Assembly: GCF_002860355.1 (NCBI RefSeq)
Contig: NZ_NMWU01000012.1
Span: forward strand, 1-64,000
From: Bifidobacterium margollesii
GTDB taxonomy: Bacteria > Actinomycetota > Actinomycetes > Actinomycetales > Bifidobacteriaceae
Direction: 5' to 3'
DNA length: 64,000 bases
Shown: in pieces, positions 1 through 10,089 of the stretch
How the letters are laid out: each line of letters starts with the position of its first letter
Numbering within the stretch: the stretch's first letter is position 1
Notes under the pieces: model-generated
Databases searched by the model: none
What the model was told of the DNA's origin: nothing
Seen by the model: only the letters and a program-made list of their open reading frames with translations
Position numbers and translations under genes: made by a program

Positions 1-1
1 C

Positions 2-238
2 GAGGTGCAGGTCGTCAGCGAGAAGAACAAGACGGCGATCGCCTTCATTCACGATGATCAGCTGTCGTTGGCCATCGGCAAGGAAGGGCAGAACGCCCGA
101 CTTGCGGCCAAGCTCACCGGATGGAAGATCGGCATCGAGTCCGAGGAGATCCGTGCGAAGAAGATGGCCGAGGCCGCAGCGAAGGCGAAGGATGCGCAGG
201 CGGATCGGAATGATCCGGCGGACGGTTCCGAAGCCTGA
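2..238 (+). CDS. nusA: Transcription termination/antitermination protein NusA, C-terminal fragment
   Basis: Only the last 78 codons are present; the gene begins left of the window. NusA binds RNA polymerase and nascent RNA and modulates pausing, termination and antitermination. The visible part is the end of the second KH RNA-binding domain, with the stretch [20 protein letters not shown] followed by LTGWKI, a NusA signature. After it comes a short charged, alanine-rich tail ending in PADGSEA. The position just before infB matches the conserved nusA-infB-rbfA-truB order. The small ylxR gene often found between nusA and infB in other Gram-positives is not seen here. The family call is firm. 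Confidence 0.95.
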   Translation, partial: EVQVVSEKNKTAIAFIHDDQLSLAIGKEGQNARLAAKLTGWKIGIESEEIRAKKMAEAAAKAKDAQADRNDPADGSEA

Positions 239-516
239 CCGGCATCGCCCCCAACGGCTTCGAATTCCTTGCTTTCGGCATCGCCGGTTGTGATCGCGGA
301 ACGCGACACAGCCGGCGTTCGCATATTTCCGGCAATCCATAGCCCTGAGTATGCTAGTCACGGTATCTGAAAACAGGGGATTATTATGCCCGCTTTCAGC
401 AAGAATGAGGTAATACAACCATGGTCGCACGATGAGACAGGAACTGTTCGACATCAGTGATCAATGATCGCGCGGTGATGACATAGCATACGCGTGATCG
501 GGAATAGGAGATATTG
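239..516. other. nusA-infB spacer
   Basis: This 278-base spacer holds no convincing gene. A possible -10-like hexamer TATGCT lies near 349, so infB may have its own promoter besides read-through from nusA. The infB ribosome binding site (TAGGAG, about 505-510) is at the right end. No strong hairpin with a T tract is visible. Confidence 0.4.
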
Positions 517-3480
517 GTGCCCAAAGCACGCGTGTATGAATTAGCCAAGGTGTTTGGCGTTGACAGCAAAACCGTTCTTGACAAGCTCAAGGACATGGGC
601 GAGTTCGTGAAGTCGGCCTCGTCAACCGTGGAAGCGCCGGTGGTGCGCAAACTGAAGGCCGAGTTCCAGCCTTCCAACAATTCGAACAATGCCGAGCGGA
701 AGCCGGCTCCCAAGCCGCAGGCCAAGCGGCTGTCCCCCCATGCCAATGTGCCCAAGCCGGGTGCCGCGCATCATGGCATGGCGAAACCGCAATCATCGGA
801 ATCGCATTCGGCGTCGCCGGCTCCCACGCCGTCCGCCCATGCCGGTCAGTCGCATCGTGACGCCCAGCCCGGTCAGTCCCAGCGCGGTGAACGTGGCGCT
901 TCTCCTCGTCCGCATGCTCCCGGTCCGAGGCCTTCGGCTCCGCATCCCGGTGATCGACGCGGAGGCCAGAACGGTCAGGGTGACCGTCGAGGCTCCGGCC
1001 ATAACGGTGGCCGCAACCGTAACGAACGCAACGACCGTTATGATCGCAACGATCGCAACGATCGCAACGAACGATACGATCGCAACGATCGTTCGCAGCG
1101 CGGCCAGCAGCCTCGTCCGTCCCGCCCTCATCAGGGTGGTGCCGGCACCCCCGGCAACGGTGGCAATGCCGCGGCGAACTCCGCACGTCCGCATACTCCG
1201 GGTCCTCGTCCCGGCAACAATCCGTTCAGCCGCAAGCAGGGCATGAGCGTGCCCACTCCCGGTGACATTCCGCGTCCTCATCCGATGGCCCGTCCCACGG
1301 TGAACAATCGTCGTGGCCGTCCGGGTCAGGGCGGTCCCCGTCCGGGCGCCCGTGGCGCTCGTCCGGGTCAAGGCGCTCAGGGCAGGCCGAATCAGTGGGG
1401 TCATACCCGCAACGGTCAGGGTGCCGGTACCGGTACCGGCGCTCGTCCCGGTGGCAACCGTTTCGGCGGCGCTCGTCCCGGTCAGAACAACGGCGGCAAC
1501 AATGGCCCGCAGTCCGGTGGCGGCCGTCCGGGTCGTGGCGGTCGCGGCGGCGCCGCAGGCGCGTTCGGCCGTCAGGGCAGCCGTTCCTCCAAGGCACGCA
1601 AGGCGCGTCGCGCAAGGAGGCAGGAGTTTGAGGAGATGAAGGCACCCGTTATCGGTGGTGTTCGCATCCCCACCGGTAACGGTCAGACCATCAAGCTTCG
1701 CCAGGGCGCCACGCTGGCCGATCTCGCCGAGAAGATCAACGTCAATGCGGCTTCCCTGGTCACCGTGCTGTTCCATCTGGGTGAGATGGCCACGGCCACG
1801 CAGTCGCTGGACGAATCCACCTTCCAGATCCTCGGCGAGGAGATCGGCTGGAACATCAAGATCGTGTCCGCCGAGGAGGAGGACAAGGAGCTGCTTCAGC
1901 AGTTCGACATCGATCTTGACGAGGAGGAGCTGCAGGACGACGAGGATCTCAAGCCCCGTCCGCCCGTGGTCACCGTCATGGGCCATGTCGATCATGGTAA
2001 GACCCGACTGCTCGACACGATCCGCAAGACCAACGTCATCGCACGCGAAGCCGGCGGCATCACGCAGCGCATCGGTGCCTATCAGGTTTCCATCGACCTC
2101 AACGGCGAACACCGCAAGCTCACCTTCCTCGATACCCCGGGTCACGAGGCGTTCACCGCCATGCGTGCCCGTGGTGCCGAGCTCACCGACGTCGCGATCC
2201 TCGTGGTCGCCGCGGACGACGGTGTGATGCCGCAGACCGTGGAGGCCATTAACCATGCGCAGGCCGCCAACGTGCCGATCGTGGTCGCTGTGAACAAGAT
2301 CGATAAGCCGGGCGCCAACCCCGAGAAGGTGCGCGGTCAGCTCACCGAATTCGGTCTGGTGCCGGAGGAGTACGGCGGCGACACCATGTTCGTCGACATC
2401 TCCGCCAAGCAGAACATCAACGTGGACAAGCTCCTCGAAGCCGTGCTGCTGACCGCCGACGCCACGCTCGACCTTCGCGCCAACCCGGATATGGACGCCC
2501 GCGGCGCCACCGTCGAAGCCCGACTCGACAAGGGTCGCGGCGCTGTGGCCACCGTGCTCGTGCAGCAGGGTACGCTCCATGTGGGCGACGCCATCGTGGC
2601 AGGCACCTCGTACGGCCGCGTTCGAGCGATGCTCGACGAGAACGGCAAGCAGATGAAGGCCGCCCCGCCGTCGACCCCGGTGCAGGTGCTCGGCCTGACC
2701 TCCGTGCCCACCGCCGGCGACCTGTTCCTGGTCGCCCCGGATGATCGCACGGCCCGTCAGATCGCCGAGAAGCGTCAGGCCACCGAGCGTGCGGCCCAGC
2801 TGGCCAAGCGTCGCAAGGTCGTGTCGCTGGAGAGCCTGAAGGAGCAGTTCGCCAAGTCCGAGATTGACATGTTGAACATCGTCATCAAGGGCGACTCCTC
2901 CGGTTCCGTCGAGGCTCTGGAAGACTCCCTGATGAAGATCGAGGTTTCCGACGAGGTCGGCATCCAGGTGATCCACCGCGGCGTCGGCGCCATCACGCAG
3001 AACGACGTCAACCTCGCCACGGTCGACAAGGCCGTCATCATCGGCTTCAACGTGCGCCCGAACCGTCAGGTCGCCGATCTCGCCGAGCGCGAGGGCGTGG
3101 AGATCAAGTACTACTCGATCATCTACAAGGCCATCGAAGACGTGGAGGCATCCCTCAAGGGCATGCTCAAGCCGGAATACGAGGAGGTCGTCACCTCCCA
3201 CTCCGAGATCCGCGAGATCTTCCGCTCCTCCAAGTTCGGCAACATCGCCGGCGTCATGGTGCAGGACGGCGAGGTCAAGCGTGGTACGAAGTGCCGCATC
3301 CTGCGCAACGGCGTGGCCACGGTCAACGATCTGGAGATCGCCTCGCTGCGTCGGTTCAAGGACGATGTGCAGTCGGTCAAGGAAGGCTACGAGGCCGGTA
3401 TCAACCTCGGCTCCTTCAACGACATTCAGGAAGGCGACATCATCGAGACCTTCGAGATGCGTGAGGTCGAACGCAAGTAG
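517..3480 (+). CDS. infB: Translation initiation factor IF-2
   Basis: IF-2 is the GTPase that places initiator tRNA on the 30S subunit and promotes subunit joining. The N terminus ([13 protein letters not shown]) is the conserved IF2N motif. Residues about 60-380 are a disordered region rich in Arg, Gly, Pro and Asn, including an Arg-Asn-Asp run coded by short repeats near 1018-1095. The second IF2N region and the GTPase domain follow: G1 GHVDHGKT near residue 489, G3 DTPGHE near 539 and G4 NKID near 593. GTG at 517 is preferred to the adjoining TTG at 514 because TAGGAG at 505-510 then has a 6-base spacing. At about 987 residues it is long, as in other actinobacteria, owing to the N-terminal extension. 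Confidence 0.97.
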   Translation: MPKARVYELAKVFGVDSKTVLDKLKDMGEFVKSASSTVEAPVVRKLKAEFQPSNNSNNAERKPAPKPQAKRLSPHANVPKPGAAHHGMAKPQSSESHSASPAPTPSAHAGQSHRDAQPGQSQRGERGASPRPHAPGPRPSAPHPGDRRGGQNGQGDRRGSGHNGGRNRNERNDRYDRNDRNDRNERYDRNDRSQRGQQPRPSRPHQGGAGTPGNGGNAAANSARPHTPGPRPGNNPFSRKQGMSVPTPGDIPRPHPMARPTVNNRRGRPGQGGPRPGARGARPGQGAQGRPNQWGHTRNGQGAGTGTGARPGGNRFGGARPGQNNGGNNGPQSGGGRPGRGGRGGAAGAFGRQGSRSSKARKARRARRQEFEEMKAPVIGGVRIPTGNGQTIKLRQGATLADLAEKINVNAASLVTVLFHLGEMATATQSLDESTFQILGEEIGWNIKIVSAEEEDKELLQQFDIDLDEEELQDDEDLKPRPPVVTVMGHVDHGKTRLLDTIRKTNVIAREAGGITQRIGAYQVSIDLNGEHRKLTFLDTPGHEAFTAMRARGAELTDVAILVVAADDGVMPQTVEAINHAQAANVPIVVAVNKIDKPGANPEKVRGQLTEFGLVPEEYGGDTMFVDISAKQNINVDKLLEAVLLTADATLDLRANPDMDARGATVEARLDKGRGAVATVLVQQGTLHVGDAIVAGTSYGRVRAMLDENGKQMKAAPPSTPVQVLGLTSVPTAGDLFLVAPDDRTARQIAEKRQATERAAQLAKRRKVVSLESLKEQFAKSEIDMLNIVIKGDSSGSVEALEDSLMKIEVSDEVGIQVIHRGVGAITQNDVNLATVDKAVIIGFNVRPNRQVADLAEREGVEIKYYSIIYKAIEDVEASLKGMLKPEYEEVVTSHSEIREIFRSSKFGNIAGVMVQDGEVKRGTKCRILRNGVATVNDLEIASLRRFKDDVQSVKEGYEAGINLGSFNDIQEGDIIETFEMREVERK

Positions 3481-3508
3481 TTCTCGTTCTTGTCCCACTC
3501 GTCCCATC

Positions 3509-3633
3509 GGCTCCCCTCCTTGAGGGGAGCTGGCCGCCGAAAGCGGTCTGAGGGGAAGCGTCACGTATCCGATTCGTACGTGACGCCCTCCCTTCAGTCG
3601 GCAAAGCCGACAGCTCCCCTCACGAGGGGAGCC
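3509..3633. repeat. Large imperfect palindrome made of two inverted REP-like units
   Basis: Between infB and rbfA lie two copies of a two-hairpin repeat in opposite orientation, so that the element is one long palindrome: left arm 3509-3567, loop 3568-3576, right arm 3577-3633. Each half starts with a GGCTCCCCTC...GAGGGGAGC hairpin followed by a smaller one. Related units occur near 32.4, 37.8, 40.4, 47.0, 51.7, 53.0 and 54.4 kb. As RNA it would form a hairpin of about 57 base pairs and could act as a processing site or partial terminator between the two genes. Confidence 0.85.
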
Positions 3634-3659
3634 AATTGTATATGTGAAAGGAACATCAT

Positions 3660-4214
3660 ATGTCCGGAACCAATCCGCGGGCCGTGCGCATCGCCGGTCT
3701 CATCAAGCGTGTGGTGGCTCAGGCGCTGGAACGCGAGCTGCACGACCCGCGACTGAACAACGTGACGATCACCGACGTGCGCGTGACGAACGACATGCAG
3801 CTCGCCCGCATCTTCTGGACCCAGCTCGGCGCCGAAGGCAAGGCCGAAGGGCAGCGCAAGCGCGCCAATCAGGCGTTGAACAAGGCCAAGGGGCATCTGC
3901 GCTCGCTGGTCGGCCGCAAGGCGGGTCTGCGACTCACTCCGGTACTGGAATTCAAATACGATGAAGTGCCCGGCGAGGCCACCGAGATCGAGGACATCCT
4001 CTCCGTGGCGCTCAAGCGTGACCGCGAGCTGGCCAAGGCCCGCGAAACCGCGCAGTATGCCGGCGAGGCCGATCCGTATCGTCATCCCGAAACCGAGGAT
4101 GACGGGGAATCCGACGTGCTCGACGAGTTCGGTGATGCCGGCTACACCGATGACGTCGAATCGGATGCCGTCGAATCGGATGCCGTCGAGTCCGACGACA
4201 CCGAGAGCAAGTGA
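3660..4214 (+). CDS. rbfA: 30S ribosome-binding factor A
   Basis: RbfA is a KH-like protein that helps mature the 5' end of 16S rRNA in the 30S subunit. The N-terminal 120 residues match the family (RIAGLIKRVVAQALERELHD, then VTITDVRVTNDMQLARIFW). ATG at 3660 is preceded by GAAAGGA at good spacing. The protein has 184 residues, longer than the usual 120-150, because of an acidic C-terminal tail that ends in three near-identical VESDA/VESDD units coded by a 15-bp tandem repeat at about 4156-4200. Its stop overlaps a GTG start of truB, so the two may be translationally coupled. The tail is probably disordered. Confidence 0.95.
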   Translation: MSGTNPRAVRIAGLIKRVVAQALERELHDPRLNNVTITDVRVTNDMQLARIFWTQLGAEGKAEGQRKRANQALNKAKGHLRSLVGRKAGLRLTPVLEFKYDEVPGEATEIEDILSVALKRDRELAKARETAQYAGEADPYRHPETEDDGESDVLDEFGDAGYTDDVESDAVESDAVESDDTESK

Positions 4215-5362
4215 CCGGCGGCCATATGTCCGACAATCCGTCCGGTCAGCGTGACTCCGGCATTCTCGTCGTCGACAAGCCCAAAGGCGTCACCAGTCAT
4301 GACGTCGTGGCCGCGGCCCGACATGCCCTGCATATGAAGCGTGTGGGGCATGCCGGCACGCTCGACCCGATGGCGACGGGAGTGCTGGTCGTCGGTTTCG
4401 GCCACGCCACCAGACTGCTCAACTACATCGTCGGCGCGGACAAAACCTACGAGGCCACGATCCGCCTCGGGCAGGCCACCGACACCGACGATGCCGAAGG
4501 CACGTTCATCCCAATCGCCGAACAGATCGCGCTTTCGGGCAGTGCGCCGGCCGCAGAGCCGTCCACAGGCGTCGGTGAAAACGCGCATATCTCTGGGGAT
4601 ATCCAGACGGCAGCCATCGACACGATCACCCGCGAACGGATCGAACAGACCATCGCGGAACGGTTCACCGGCGAGATCATGCAGGTGCCCAATGCGTTCT
4701 CCGCCATCAAAATCGACGGCAAACGCGCCTACGATCTGGCACGCGAAGGCAAGAAGGTCGAGCTCAAGGCCCGGCCCGTTACGATCAGTGAGTTCACGGT
4801 ACTGGATGTGCGATCCGTTGAATCCGTGCAATCCGGCGTTCCGGTGGTCGACGTGGACGTGCGGGTCACCTGCTCGTCCGGCACGTACATCCGCGCGCTG
4901 GCCCGCGACCTCGGCATCGCGCTCGGCGTCGGCGGACATCTGACCTATCTGCGGCGCACCCGCGTGGGCATGTTCTCCGTCAACGGCGATGGCGGAGACG
5001 GTATGGCGACCGGGAAAACCGGCGTTCCGGTGATCGGAGCCCATGCGGAATCGCGCACCTTCACCAATCGGAACGGCGAAACCATCACCCGCAACCGGGC
5101 GGTGCTCGATCTGCCCGACGGCGTCGATGCGCGATCCTGCGCACTGACGATGATCCAATCTGCCGAACGCACCATGCCGTGCACGACGATCACCGGCGAA
5201 CAGGCCCGCGAACTGCGGTTCGGCCGGTTCATCGACTGGCCGGCAGACCTTCCCCTCACGGTGGAGGCTGCCGCCGCGCACACCGGGGACGAGCTGATCG
5301 CCATCGTCACGCCGTTCACCGCGACCAAGGCCAAACCGGTCGTCGTCTTCCCAGCCGGCTGA
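4211..5362 (+). CDS. truB: tRNA pseudouridine(55) synthase TruB
   Basis: TruB converts U55 in the T loop of tRNAs to pseudouridine. The catalytic aspartate is in GHAGTLDPMATGVLVV near residue 52, and the KPKGVTSHDVV motif lies just before it. The C-terminal half (about residues 255-380) is a PUA-like region. GTG at 4211 overlaps the rbfA stop; an alternative ATG at 4226 (MSDNPSGQRDSG) is equally possible, since neither has a strong ribosome binding site. The length of about 380 residues is somewhat long for the family, with inserts near residues 110-135 and 255-290. The order rbfA-truB-ribF is classical. Confidence 0.95.
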   Translation: MTGGHMSDNPSGQRDSGILVVDKPKGVTSHDVVAAARHALHMKRVGHAGTLDPMATGVLVVGFGHATRLLNYIVGADKTYEATIRLGQATDTDDAEGTFIPIAEQIALSGSAPAAEPSTGVGENAHISGDIQTAAIDTITRERIEQTIAERFTGEIMQVPNAFSAIKIDGKRAYDLAREGKKVELKARPVTISEFTVLDVRSVESVQSGVPVVDVDVRVTCSSGTYIRALARDLGIALGVGGHLTYLRRTRVGMFSVNGDGGDGMATGKTGVPVIGAHAESRTFTNRNGETITRNRAVLDLPDGVDARSCALTMIQSAERTMPCTTITGEQARELRFGRFIDWPADLPLTVEAAAAHTGDELIAIVTPFTATKAKPVVVFPAG

Positions 5363-5401
5363 ACGGTTGGCCATCTGAACAGCTGACCGACTGAACGGAT
5401 A

Positions 5402-5429
5402 GCCGGCGGCCGAACGGTTGACCGCCGGC
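5402..5429 (+). terminator. Hairpin between truB and ribF
   Basis: Perfect 8-base arms GCCGGCGG (5402-5409) and CCGCCGGC (5422-5429) enclose a 12-base loop. There is no T tract, so it is more likely an attenuator or mRNA-stabilising hairpin than a full terminator. The surrounding bases carry short repeats of CTGAACGGTTG type. Confidence 0.5.
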
Positions 5430-5480
5430 CGAATGCGATGCATCCACCATGAGCACATGACGAGGAAACAGGGAACACCA

Positions 5481-6767
5481 ATGAAGATCAATATGCTGAC
5501 TCCGGACACCGAAGGCAATCTGGCGTGGCCGGCATTCAACCGTAACCGGAAGTCCATCGTGGCGGTCGGCAACTTCGACGGCGTGCATCGCGGTCACGCC
5601 GCGGTACTGAAACGCACCGTCGACCTGGCGAAAAGCTACGGCGCCACGTCGGTGGCGATCATCTTCGACCCCCGTCCCGAAGTGGTGCACCGCTACGCCA
5701 AGGCCCACGACGGCGCCCAACTGCCTGCGGACGAGACGTACGCCGATCCGGACGCCCTCACCGGCATCGAGCAGCGTCTCAGGCTCATCGAAGGATACGG
5801 CATCGACCGGGTGATCGTGGTGCGGTACACGCTGGAGTTCGGTGCGAAATCCTATCAGTACTTCATCGGCCAGCTTGTCGGGCGCATCGGCATGCGAACC
5901 CTCGTGCTCGGCACCGACGCGCACATGGGCCGTAACCGTGCCGGCGACGTGAAGTCCATCGCCACGCTGGCCGACGCCACCCGCGTGTTCGAGCTCGACG
6001 TGGTCGACGACCGCGGGCCGGGGGAGCGGCGCGTTCCGCTGCGGAACACCCCCGAGGCCGCCGAAGCGCTTGACCGGGTCAACGATCCGGATTCCGGCCT
6101 GACCAAGGCTGAGCGTCGCGCGCTGAGCAAGAAGACCCCGAATCGCCTAGTGCGCGCATGGAGCTCCACATACGTCCGGTATCTGCTCGGTCGTGGCCGT
6201 GCGGCACAGGCAGCCGAGATTCTCGGTCGTCCGCATGCGGTGGAGGGTACGGTCGTCTCTGGCAAACAGCGTGGGCGGACCCTCGGATTCCCCACGGCCA
6301 ATGTGGGCGAGAACGTGCAGGGGTACATGCCGGCCGACGCCGTGTACGCCGGATGGTTGGTGGATCTTGGTGCTGAGCCGAATGACTTGCCGAATCCCGA
6401 ATCGGAAGGTGAATCGAATGCTGAGTCGAATGCCGCTGCTGAGACCGAGCGGACGGGGAAGCGGTATCCGGCCGCGATCTCCATCGGCACGAAGGTGACG
6501 TTCGGCGAGCCGGAGGAGCGGATCCTTGAGGCCTATGCGATCGTGGACGGCGAAAAGGACGGTTTGGAGACCGCGGCCGCCGGCGGCATCGGCGAGGCGC
6601 TCGACCCGCAGTCGGCTGGTTGGATCGACCTGTACGGGCACCGGGTGCGCGTGGAGTTCCTCGAATATCTGCGCCCGCAGATCCACTTCGACGGCCCGCA
6701 GGCGCTCGTCGACGAGCTCAAGCGCAACGTCGCCGAAACCCTGAAGATCTGCAACGCATCCGAATAG
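5481..6767 (+). CDS. ribF: Bifunctional riboflavin kinase / FAD synthetase
   Basis: RibF phosphorylates riboflavin to FMN and adenylates FMN to FAD. The N-terminal FMN adenylyltransferase domain shows VAVGNFDGVHRGHAAVL, the nucleotidyltransferase signature. The C-terminal riboflavin kinase domain shows GRTLGFPTANV. ATG at 5481 (MKINMLTPD) follows AGGAAACAGGGA and fits the family better than the upstream in-frame start. The length is about 428 residues, with two oddities. A stretch near residues 195-225 links the domains. A low-complexity insert (ESEGESNAESNA, coded by 12-bp repeats near 6405-6440) interrupts the kinase domain after the FPTAN motif. The insert is probably a surface loop, since the flanking kinase sequence is intact. 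Confidence 0.95.
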   Translation: MKINMLTPDTEGNLAWPAFNRNRKSIVAVGNFDGVHRGHAAVLKRTVDLAKSYGATSVAIIFDPRPEVVHRYAKAHDGAQLPADETYADPDALTGIEQRLRLIEGYGIDRVIVVRYTLEFGAKSYQYFIGQLVGRIGMRTLVLGTDAHMGRNRAGDVKSIATLADATRVFELDVVDDRGPGERRVPLRNTPEAAEALDRVNDPDSGLTKAERRALSKKTPNRLVRAWSSTYVRYLLGRGRAAQAAEILGRPHAVEGTVVSGKQRGRTLGFPTANVGENVQGYMPADAVYAGWLVDLGAEPNDLPNPESEGESNAESNAAAETERTGKRYPAAISIGTKVTFGEPEERILEAYAIVDGEKDGLETAAAGGIGEALDPQSAGWIDLYGHRVRVEFLEYLRPQIHFDGPQALVDELKRNVAETLKICNASE

Positions 6768-6789
6768 GCGACTCAATTCGGCTGATGCC

Positions 6790-6918
6790 ATCAACCAGCG
6801 AGTTGTGAGGCTTCATCTCGGGAGCCGTCCGATTCGAGGGAGTGAAACCGTTGCAATGCCATGGCCGGGAAACGGGAGGAAGGCCGTTGCCGCCGGACGA
6901 AGCCTCACAACTCTTGAT
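6790..6918. other. Long inverted repeat downstream of ribF (structured RNA or bidirectional terminator)
   Basis: The 314-base gap between ribF and the convergent ATPase gene holds no ORF worth calling. It contains a perfect 14-base inverted repeat, AGTTGTGAGGCTTC at 6801-6814 and its complement at 6899-6912, separated by 84 bases. An outer pair ATCAA (6790-6794) / TTGAT (6914-6918) extends the stem. A T-rich stretch follows (TTTACGTTTCTTTT). It may terminate both convergent genes, or be an independent RNA or the remains of a small mobile element. No clear target-site duplication is visible. Confidence 0.6.
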
Positions 6919-7081
6919 TTACGTTTCTTTTCCTGTGAATGAAAGGGGAGACGGCGAGAATCGTCGTACTGGTGATGAGTCCGAATGCGCCTGCGGATAG
7001 GAGCATCGAGGAGTTGAGCCCTGAGTGCATCGTCCAGGTCGTTCGTTGAATGGCTCCGGGGCCGGAACCGTCCGGTGCCTC

Positions 7082-8395
7082 CTATCCGTTCTCCAGCATC
7101 GACAGCATGTACATGGGAAGGTAGGTGACGTCCGATTCCTCGAAGACGTTGGTTTCGGCCAGAACGTAGGCACTGTCGATGCCATAGCCGGAGGTTGCCA
7201 TGGCCCGGTCGAGCGCCGCATGCGAACGGAAGCGGGCGCCTGACTTGATCTCCAGCGCCAGAACGTCGCCGTCGTCGGTCTCGATGAGGAAATCCAGTTC
7301 GCCGATGCCTTTTCTGGTGAGGTAGTACAGGTGCGTGAACCCGTGCGCAACGAGTTCCTGCGCGGCGACGTTCTCGTAGACCCCGCCCATGTTCATCGCA
7401 GCGTTACCGTCGAGGATTCCCAATGCGGATTTCTTGCCGTACGAGCCGACCAGCAGGCCGACGTCCGAATAGAACAGCTTCATGATCCGACGCTCGCTAT
7501 TGGCGCGCAGCGGCGCAACCGGCGCGGCGACGTTGAACGCCGGAAGCGCTACGTTGGCGTTTGTCAGCCACAGGAACTCATCCTCGATCTGGGAGAACCG
7601 TTTGATGTCGGTGATGGAGCTGACCTGAAAGCGACGGTTCTGGCTCTGTAGCTCACTGGGTATGAGCCCGTAGATCTCCTGTATCGTCAGCCGATGCTCC
7701 TTGGGAGCGTATTGCTTGATGTCGTGTTCGTAGGAGGTGCGGATGTTCGATTGGACGGCACGTACAGGGTCGATGGCGCCGTTGGCGACGAAGGCGGAGA
7801 CCGCCGCGGGCATGCCGCCGACCAGCAGGTACCGGTGGAACAAGTCGGTGAGCCTGCGGTGGAGGAAGTCCGGAACCTCTTGAAGATTCGAGAAACTGTC
7901 GCGGATGACATCGAATGCCGATTCGACCAGACCGTTCGCCCAACAGAACTCTTCGAAGTCGAGTGGGTACATGGTGAACTCGTCCAGATAGCCGACGGGC
8001 AACGAACGCACGTCCTCCATCTCCACGCCAAGCAGGGAGCCGGAGAGAATGTAGTCGTAGTCGCCCTTATCCACAAGGCCCTTGATGAAGGTGACGATCT
8101 GCGGACACTGCTGTATTTCGTCAAGGAACACTAGGGTGCGTCCCGGGACCAGCGGCACGCTGGATGCGACGGAAATGCGGAGCAGGAGATCGTCGGGGCT
8201 GGCAGCTTGGGAGAACGAGCGACGTGCATTGTCGTCAAGCACCAGATTGAACTCGACCAGATGATCGTATTCGGCGCGGCCGAACTCCTCGATGATGAAG
8301 GTCTTGCCTACCTGGCGCGCACCGCTTACGAGTAGCGCCTGCTTGGTCTTGTGGTCCTTCCAGAATTTGATGCGGTCATAGGCTTTGCGTTTCAA
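7082..8395 (-). CDS. ATP-binding protein of the AAA_14/DUF4143 family
   Basis: The 437-residue protein has an N-terminal AAA ATPase domain with Walker A SGARQVGKT (about residues 24-32) and Walker B LVFLDEIQQCPQ. The C-terminal DUF4143 nuclease-like region includes VYENVAAQELVAHG and the ELDFLIETDDGDVLALEIKSG stretch, which resembles a PD-(D/E)XK core. Such proteins are common in Bifidobacterium and other gut bacteria. Their role is unclear; DNA transactions or defence have been suggested. The gene stands alone on the minus strand between two plus-strand genes, with an AT-rich upstream region, which fits horizontal acquisition. The family call is firm; the function is unknown. Confidence 0.85.
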   Translation of the reverse strand: MKRKAYDRIKFWKDHKTKQALLVSGARQVGKTFIIEEFGRAEYDHLVEFNLVLDDNARRSFSQAASPDDLLLRISVASSVPLVPGRTLVFLDEIQQCPQIVTFIKGLVDKGDYDYILSGSLLGVEMEDVRSLPVGYLDEFTMYPLDFEEFCWANGLVESAFDVIRDSFSNLQEVPDFLHRRLTDLFHRYLLVGGMPAAVSAFVANGAIDPVRAVQSNIRTSYEHDIKQYAPKEHRLTIQEIYGLIPSELQSQNRRFQVSSITDIKRFSQIEDEFLWLTNANVALPAFNVAAPVAPLRANSERRIMKLFYSDVGLLVGSYGKKSALGILDGNAAMNMGGVYENVAAQELVAHGFTHLYYLTRKGIGELDFLIETDDGDVLALEIKSGARFRSHAALDRAMATSGYGIDSAYVLAETNVFEESDVTYLPMYMLSMLENG

Positions 8396-8862
8396 GTGTC
8401 CACGCCTCTCTAATCAACACTCGTCATAATCCGTTTGGTCCTATTTTATGCACTCGTCTGATTTCATCTGATACCTATTTAAGCATTCGTTGAATTTCAT
8501 CAGCCGCAAAAGTGTGCATTCGTCGCAATCCATAGGGCGCTCTTATCGATTGAATCCGGGTTCGGTCTTCCTTGACATCTCCTTATATCATCACAACTCG
8601 CGATTTGCCCGGTGGCAACGCCCCTGTTCCGGCTCGGTGCCGAACAGAGGTTGGACGAATTGTACTGATAGGAAATTTTCGTTGGACAAAAATACTGGAT
8701 TTGTCATCTCTGCGTCACATAAACGGGCCTGTTGGGTAACACGGTGACTTTAGACTCCGTTCTAGATTGCACAACGAAGCTGATATCGACGCGCCACAGG
8801 CACGGCGGCGTTCGGCATCGCGGCGGTCAGGAAATCCATCGAGTGCGTAAAGGAGAAGGACG
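8396..8862. promoter_or_regulatory. Divergent regulatory region upstream of the aminotransferase and DUF4143 genes
   Basis: This 467-base gap is AT-richer than its surroundings and has no credible gene. Visible signals are an imperfect direct repeat starting GTTGGAC (near 8651 and 8680), a palindrome GACAAA-n9-TTTGTC near 8684-8704, and a TTGACA near 8570. The palindrome and direct repeats lie upstream of the aminotransferase and could bind a regulator. A ribosome binding site (AAAGGAGAAGG) directly precedes 8863. Confidence 0.45.
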
Positions 8863-10089
8863 ATGAAGCTGAAGGACACCGGGCTCACCGAGGAGGAGCT
8901 GAAGGCCACCGTCAAGAAGTACATGATCGAAACCTACGAACGCTACGACTTCGTCGCCGAACGCGCCGAAGGCATGTACCTGTACGATCCGGAAGGCAAC
9001 GCCTACCTCGACTTCTACGGCGGCATCGCCGTGAACAACGCCGGCAACTGCAACCCGAAGGTCGTGGCCGCCGTGCGTGATCAGGTGGGCGACATCATGC
9101 ACACCTTCAACTACCCGTACACCATTCCGCAGGCCCTGCTGGCCAAGAAGGTGTGCGATCTCGCCGGCTTCGACAAGATCTTCTACCAGAACTCCGGCAC
9201 CGAGGCCAACGAGGTGGCCATCAAGCTCGCCCGCAAGTACGGCATCGACCACTTCGGGCCGCACAAGTACGAGATCCTCTCCGCGCTGCACTCCTTCCAC
9301 GGCCGCACCTTCGGCGCCCTCGCCGCCACCGGCCAGCCCGGCTCGCTCGCCCAGGACGGCTTCGGCGACATGACCCCCGGCTTCGCCTACGCCGAATTCA
9401 ACAACCTCGACGACTTCAAGGCCAAGATCACCGACAACACCATCGCCATCATGATCGAGCCGGTGCAGGGTGAAGGCGGCGTGCACCCGGCCACGCAGGA
9501 GTTCATCGAAGGTCTGCGCAAGCTGTGCGACGACAACGGTCTGCTGCTCATCTTCGACGAGGTTCAGACCGGCTGGGGCCGTACCGGCTCCCTGTTCGCC
9601 TGGCAGGGCTACGGCGTCGAGCCCGATATCTTCACCATGGCCAAGGGCCTCGGCGGCGGCGTCCCGATTGGCGCCATGGTCACCAAGAACCCGATCGCCG
9701 CGTCCCTGACCCCCGGAACGCACGGCACCACGTTCGGCGGCTCCCCGATGTGCACCGCCGCCGCGCTCGCCGAGGTCGACGAGATCGTCGGCCGCAAGCT
9801 GCCGGAGAACGCCGCCAAGGTGGGCAAGTATTTCATCGAACAGGGCAAGAGCCTGCCGCATATCAAGGAATCCCGCGGCCGTGGCCTGCTCGTCGGCTTC
9901 GAATTCGACGGTACCGTCAACGCCGTGGATGTCAAGCATGCCGCTCTGAAGCGCGGACTGCTCACCACCGCTATCGGACACGACATCATCCGCTGCATCC
10001 CGCCGCTGATCGTCACCGAAAAGCAGGTGGACGAGGCCATCGAGATCCTCACCGACTCCGTGAACGCGGTGGCTGCGGGCGAGGAGTGA
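8863..10089 (+). CDS. Class III PLP-dependent aminotransferase
   Basis: A 408-residue fold-type I aminotransferase of the acetylornithine / 4-aminobutyrate / omega-amino acid group. Visible features are GTEANEVAIKLARKY for phosphate binding, FDEVQTGWGRTG with the cofactor-nitrogen aspartate, and the Schiff-base lysine in MAKGLGGGVPIG near residue 261. AAGGAGAAGG precedes the ATG. It is not in an arginine cluster, so ArgD is not favoured. The next gene, 138 bases on, is an iron alcohol dehydrogenase, so the pair might convert an amine to an aldehyde and then an alcohol. Third codon positions are strongly C-biased, which suggests high expression. The substrate cannot be read from the sequence. 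Confidence 0.88.
   Translation: MKLKDTGLTEEELKATVKKYMIETYERYDFVAERAEGMYLYDPEGNAYLDFYGGIAVNNAGNCNPKVVAAVRDQVGDIMHTFNYPYTIPQALLAKKVCDLAGFDKIFYQNSGTEANEVAIKLARKYGIDHFGPHKYEILSALHSFHGRTFGALAATGQPGSLAQDGFGDMTPGFAYAEFNNLDDFKAKITDNTIAIMIEPVQGEGGVHPATQEFIEGLRKLCDDNGLLLIFDEVQTGWGRTGSLFAWQGYGVEPDIFTMAKGLGGGVPIGAMVTKNPIAASLTPGTHGTTFGGSPMCTAAALAEVDEIVGRKLPENAAKVGKYFIEQGKSLPHIKESRGRGLLVGFEFDGTVNAVDVKHAALKRGLLTTAIGHDIIRCIPPLIVTEKQVDEAIEILTDSVNAVAAGEE

Noticed and set aside
793-3564. Very long minus-strand open frame opposite infB
   Set aside because: It is an artefact of high GC and biased third positions; the plus-strand frame codes a clear IF-2 and the minus frame has no family features.
8490-8747. 85-residue frame in the gap before the aminotransferase
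   Set aside because: It lacks a ribosome binding site, has no recognisable pattern and overlaps promoter-like sequence.
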